This document shows, piece after piece, positions 59,525 to 64,000 of a DNA stretch of 64,000 bases. Position numbers and translations under genes: made by a program. Within the stretch, counting starts at the first letter, position 1, and the number at the start of each line of letters is the position of its first letter. Location: contig OY811980.1 in assembly GCA_963681505.1 (NCBI GenBank), positions 5,583,004-5,647,003 on the forward strand. The letters are read 5' to 3'. A model generated the notes under the pieces. That model was given only the letters and a program-made list of their open reading frames with translations. It was not told where the DNA came from and ran no database searches. The DNA comes from Eunapius fragilis. Its lineage: Eukaryota; Porifera; Demospongiae; Spongillida; Spongillidae.

Positions 59525-60799
59525 TCAGACCTTTGGCTTTTTGTTGTTACCATTTCCTTTTTCTTCGTCAAATATAACAGTCGCTACTTCCGGTCCTCCT
59601 CGTGAAGCTTGTGATATTGCAAGGTGCGAGAGAGCCGGTCCAAGTGCTTTTATTTCTTCAGTGTAAAAGACAGTTTCATCGGTATCAGTTTTGACTAAAA
59701 TTGTTCCGCGAGTCAGCACACTCAGCTTAGTTGATGTTCCTGTTAAAGATAGAGATAATTTATGTTTCTTGTCACGAGGCCTTAGAAGCTGCAACCACGA
59801 GAGCCGAACTTCCTTCTTCAGGGCGCAGAAGAAAATAAATATTAAGAAACCTTGGAACGAGTTTATCAATGTGAACACAATCTGGAAAGCCTGGTCAGCT
59901 TTCAAGATGGTAAGTGCTCCAAAGATCCAGGTAAGGCCAAATAGGACGAATATACTAATGATGTTTATCATCAGTTGAATGGAACCAAAATTCTTGTTGT
60001 GGTCGCTTGATCGTTTCAGCGCGTGCTTAATAAGTACCACAATCACGATAACAAATATGACAGCATTGAAGGCAAGCATGAGAAGAATCGGTCCCAAGAA
60101 TGCGGCAAAGAACACAGTGACATTACTAATGAAGCAGCTATTGTGGTAGGGAAGATATCAGCGGAATGACAAGTGCACATGCAACCACGCGGTTAGCTTA
60201 CTATCCATACGGTGCGTCACGTTTGACAAGCAGATTTCGATCCATGGCTAGCGGAATAATTACGGGAACCAATGGTGTCACTGAAGGGTTAAAAATAATA
60301 CATGGCAACCCAACACCATCTAGAGCATACCCCAACAGACAAGAGATAGAATGATGATGTATCGTGTGGTGATCTGGAAAAATACAAGAACAAGCTTCTG
60401 GAACATCAGCAAGGCCTCCGCCCCCATCCACATCACGGCCACCAGGGTGAAGTAGTGGACCAACACTGACACAGTCACACAGCCTCCATAGTTCTCTGTC
60501 CTGTCAATTCCAATCACAAACACCAACAGCATACCAATGAGGGCACAGCACAGCTGAACATGGAACTTGGAGACATCCTTCTCTCTCTGCTTCCTAATTT
60601 AAGCATTGCATTGTGAAACACGCAGGTAACTATATTAATTAACCAAATATTATACATTAACGTACTTTATAAGTGTTAGGCTTAGAATTGTTGCCACCAG
60701 TCCAAGAAGAGACAGTGACACTCCAACAAAGGTGATGGCTTCCAATGCTCTTTGAACAGGTGTACTTGGAGGTTCAGGTCTGATTCTGCTTGATATGTC
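59525..60799 (-). CDS. Gene 3: 7TM domain and cytoplasmic tail
   Basis: Exons 60666-60799 (TM1), 60331-60593 (TM2-TM4), 60202-60280 (VTPLVPVIIPLAM) and 59525-60137 (remaining helices and tail). Signatures HVQLCCALIGMLLVF, EALLMFQK, FGLTWIFGALT and SFQGFLIFIFFCAL mark class B2. The tail of about 95 residues is unrelated in sequence to the repeat-bearing tail of gene 2, so downstream coupling probably differs. Confidence 0.87.
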
Positions 60800-63700
60800 C
60801 TGCAATGATCAAAGTAAGAGTGCTGGGTATGACCACAAAAGCCTTACCACTAAGATGGCAAAGTTTGTGAGGTGTGAGCATTGACACTGTATTTGACTAT
60901 TTGAAGTGTTGCTCATGTTGGTGATGCATCCCTCTGTAGTCCAATTACCTCTCCCTCCTGATGGTAAAAGTAGTATATGGATTCATATTAATAACTGTTT
61001 GTCCTTAATGAACATTCTTTTAGCACCTTCCCTTCCTAATAAGCTATTATCTCTCAACCTTATCTTAACCCACCTCATTCCCTCCCCTCCCTCACTGTAC
61101 CTGCTGCACTAAAGTTCCAACTGACGCAGTCATATCTTGAATAATTCTGCATTCAGTAATAACCCATCAAAAATGTCTCATATTTTATAATGGTCTTACT
61201 TTGCTAGGAATAGTGAACAAGAACTGAGCTGGGGTTGAAAGGTTTCCAAATGAGGTATCACTTCCTGCTACAATTGTAGCACCGAGGACGAGAGATGCTA
61301 TCATGGTGCTGTTTGAAGAAATAGCTAGTGGGAATAATGATGCTATGTGATAGATAGAGAAAAAAACTCCAACACGAGTGATATTTAAAGATTTGAACAA
61401 TGATGGCGGCAGGAAAACTGATGCAGTGGATGCAGGACTATTGGAGACACTGGAAGTGTTTCCTGTTTCTTGGCTGCTATTTCCAACATCTTGTGGGGAA
61501 AAGCTAAAGCTGGTTCCCTCAATGGTAAGGTTAGCTAGAGGAATCTGGTTGGCAGGATTACTGCATGACTACCACTTGTGCACTTCATTACAGGCAAACC
61601 TTTTGAGCAACAAATGTTGTCTGATTTTTTATAGAAATGAAAGATGTGAAGTTTTCTTGTTCAACAAGGCTTGAAGCAATGTTTTCAAATGACTTAACAA
61701 TTCTGGGAAAATGGTTTATTTTTAAATGGTAAGAAGTTTAATTGTAATTTACATTGAACCACTTCTTTCCAGCACCATTGGTGGCCAAGATTGGATACTG
61801 CTTAGGACTGTAACAACGTTGGTAATGGTCTGATGAGATATAAATGTAAGTTCAAAACACTGGCTCGCTTGTCATGTACCTCTGGCTGCACAGAAACAGA
61901 TGGTGATGATATGTTGGCAATTTGAGTGAAGACAGCTGTTACAACAGCCAGGTTTGAACTACTTTGGTCCACCACCTCCGTAGCTTGAGACACTACAGTC
62001 TGTAACTGTGATGTCACATTTATCATATTTTCTGAGCTGATGGTTTGCTGGTGAGAATTAAAAACTGTAAGTACTGAACGAAGATTTTTAAAGCCTCACA
62101 TTTTGTATAACTGATCTGAGGTCTTTGAACTGCTTGGTCACCACTGTGGGGCATATAGAAGCATCCTCTGTCCAGATCTGTCCATTGCAGTACCGTGTTA
62201 CATTTTGGCCATCAACCCCGTACTGACACATTTGAGACACAGCCTGACCATCCACTGCCTCTGGCCAGCTGTATGTCCCTCCTCTGTTGGCCACATCTAG
62301 AGCACAACTGCAAAATCTGTTCGCTGTAATGGAAGTACCAATGTGGAATCACATGATAGTGTAATCAATGCTAAAACCAAACCTGATATGAATAGCGAAT
62401 TATTTCCCAGAACAATAGCTGTACTGTTGATAGGTCCAATTGACTGCATAAATGTAGTAATCTCCGTGGGTGTCAACTTCAGAAAAATCGAAATGTTGCA
62501 TTCAATCCTATATGATCCAGTAGTGACATCATTTGGACACCTAATACAAAGTGCTCATGAGGTAAATAACCACATCAACATGTTGATTTTACCTTTGCAC
62601 AGAAGTACACAGTGCCCCCAGAGGAAATACTCCATTTATACCACTCCCCCGAAGACTTACATTTGCTACCATTGCTATCTGATAATGGAACATGTGTACT
62701 AATGTATTACTATTCTTTTTAAAAATGACATTACCTCATCTTGAAACTTAGAGAGAGCGGCATCATTTTGATGATGATCAATGTTGGTTAGTGTGGATAT
62801 CCTGAAATATACAATGGATGGAACTGATGTTGGAGCTGTATTGAATATTTCAAGAGTTAACACATTGTTAAAATATGTCTGCAAGTTACCATGAAAGGTT
62901 GTTGCATTTATAGAGGTGTTAGGACCACACCCACCAATGGTAAAAGCACACACAAGGATTGAATATCGGGTATAATTGAAAAGGTTTTGAAGTAGTAGTG
63001 TGGTATTTGAAACCCTAGAAGACCTTGCTGGAAAGCCATTTGATGGTGTGTAGGTCACCTATATACATTAGTAATTGATACAACATTTTATATGTCACTT
63101 CTCTTAAGCCTCACCATGTATCCTAATACAATTCCATTACTACATGATGGAGGACTCCATGACACTAACAGACTGCTGTAGCTGAGGTCACTGACACTAA
63201 TATTGAGAGGGGAAGAAGGAGGAGCCTGTAGGGTGGTGAATGATTGAGGCATGGAGAATTCTGCTTCTCCTTCAGTTGTGTTTACCAACACAACAAATGA
63301 GTAAGAAGTGAATGGCACTGTGGGAACATTGGGTATCAACATTTATAAGTAGAGACATGTTAGGCCACCTACCAAGTGACATGTCTTTGAGTGCTATGTA
63401 TCGCTGGCTTCCAGGTACTGTAATGAAGTAACTCTGATTTTGACCATTTACACAGTCTGCATCAACAGAGCTGGGATCATTAACAGTTACATTAACAGAG
63501 TATGAAATGACTGAATAGTTCTTTTCCAGAGGACAGCTCCAGGTGAGATTAGCAGTGGTAGCAGTGAGGGCACTGGATGAAATTTCTGGAGGTTGTGGGA
63601 CCTCAGCATATGCTGTGGGGGTCATGTAAGGTATACAGGTTTACCACTTTAGAACAGAGACAAGACTCACTGTTAAGGGATGAATCGACAACTGGTCCAC

Positions 63701-63973
63701 TAAATGGTCCAGGACCTTTGTTGGTGTATGCTCTCACGGAAATGCTGTACTGCACACACTCCTGGAGCATATTCAGTACTAGATGATTTGGAGCACCACT
63801 GGTGTTCCTATAGCTGACACCAGTCTGTCCATTGTCCAAGGGCCATGTATACTTCACTTCATAGGCTATGAGGATACCATTCCTTGATATATTAGGTATC
63901 TGTTCCCAACTGACATTGACTGAAGTTGGTGCAAGTGTAATGGCAGACACTTTGATTGGTGCAGCATTTGGAA
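59525..63973 (-). CDS. Receptor gene 3: adhesion GPCR paralogue, 3' half (5' end outside window)
   Basis: Eighteen exons in the window, 3,422 nt, in one frame from an FN3 exon at 63973 to the stop at 59525. Order: three FN3 domains, unassigned module, HormR, GAIN/GPS, 7TM, short tail. It matches exons 40-57 of gene 2 exon for exon; only one exon in the HormR-to-FN3 part differs in length (62890-63058, 3 nt shorter), while the GAIN and GPCR exons differ more. No stop, frameshift or missing splice site was found in this part. By analogy the off-window 5' part should carry FN3 arrays and Ig domains, but that cannot be seen. Expected at the plasma membrane, self-cleaved at the GPS. Confidence 0.87.
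60848..61829 (-). CDS. Gene 3: GAIN domain with GPS
   Basis: Exons 61753-61829, 61600-61702, 61200-61544, 61101-61146 and 60848-60957. GPS elements DCVSWNF, RGNWTTEGC, IQCQCSHL and TNFAILV are all present with the HL^T cleavage triad. Compared with gene 2 the largest exon is 345 versus 327 nt and the sequence is much less similar. Confidence 0.87.
61880..62678 (-). CDS. Gene 3: unassigned module, HormR and start of GAIN
   Basis: Exons 62593-62678, 62383-62540, 62100-62323 and 61880-62047. HormR signature FCSCALDVANRGGTYSWPEA, CQYGVDG, NVTRYCNGQIW. Exon lengths are identical to gene 2 exons 45-48. The last exon diverges at its 3' end, which is where close similarity to gene 2 stops. Confidence 0.82.
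62735..63973 (-). CDS. Gene 3: receptor-proximal FN3 exons
   Basis: Exons 63671-63973, 63373-63612, 63115-63317, 62890-63058 and 62735-62835. Same three FN3 domains and same irregular phases as exons 40-44 of gene 2. Introns are nearly identical to those of gene 2 as well (for example around 63345-63370 versus 24815-24840), pointing to recent duplication or conversion. Confidence 0.87.
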
Positions 63974-64000
63974 CTGAAAAGCAAATATTTTAATTAAAGG

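Overview
The window is eukaryotic and metazoan. It carries short GT-AG introns (many of 50-350 nt), huge N-glycosylated receptors built from fibronectin type III (FN3) and immunoglobulin (Ig) modules ending in adhesion-GPCR machinery, an animal-type cystathionine gamma-lyase, and AT-rich spacers full of non-autonomous transposons and long poly(G)/poly(C) tracts. A sponge, most likely a demosponge, fits best; another early-branching animal cannot be excluded from sequence alone. No tRNA, rRNA or CRISPR array was recognised.

Layout, left to right. (1) 1-12145, minus strand: receptor gene 1. Its 5' half (hydrophobic leader, Ig block, about 21 FN3 domains) is here and its 3' half lies beyond base 1. 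(2) 12146-20599: non-coding spacer with inverted-repeat and hAT-like elements, a 64-base G run and other repeats. (3) 20600-43683, minus strand: receptor gene 2, modelled end to end as 57 exons (about 5,430 codons): leader, Ig-type domains, about 40 FN3 domains, an unassigned cysteine-bearing module, HormR, GAIN/GPS (HL^T site), seven-transmembrane (7TM) domain and a repeat-bearing cytoplasmic tail. (4) 43684-51646: spacer with a second copy of a 0.78-kb hairpin element, CA and minisatellite repeats, and a 1,665-bp hAT-like element. (5) 51647-58744, plus strand: cystathionine gamma-lyase (CTH), 11 exons, 400 aa, with introns swollen by minisatellites. (6) 59525-63973 and beyond, minus strand: receptor gene 3, 3' half only (three FN3, HormR, GAIN/GPS, 7TM, short tail).

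Bases 1 to about 17398 and about 32290-47325 are the two halves of a segmental duplication with an offset of about 31.5 kb, so the locus is a tandem array of at least three paralogous giant adhesion GPCRs with CTH between genes 2 and 3. Almost every FN3 exon is symmetric phase 1-1, and exons come in recurring cassettes (four in gene 2) whose introns are also near identical. Repertoire growth by unequal exchange and gene conversion is therefore visible directly.

Both well-covered receptor genes carry apparent lesions. Gene 1 has a lost splice acceptor before exon 5 and a 780-bp element inside exon 23. Gene 2 has a stop codon in exon 3 and a 1-nt deletion in exon 6. The array therefore looks like a fast birth-and-death family. 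In CTH, the exon 9/intron 9 boundary, including its splice donor, has been amplified into about 44 tandem 34-bp copies. Exon borders were derived by hand from splice consensus, reading phase and comparison between copies, not from transcripts.
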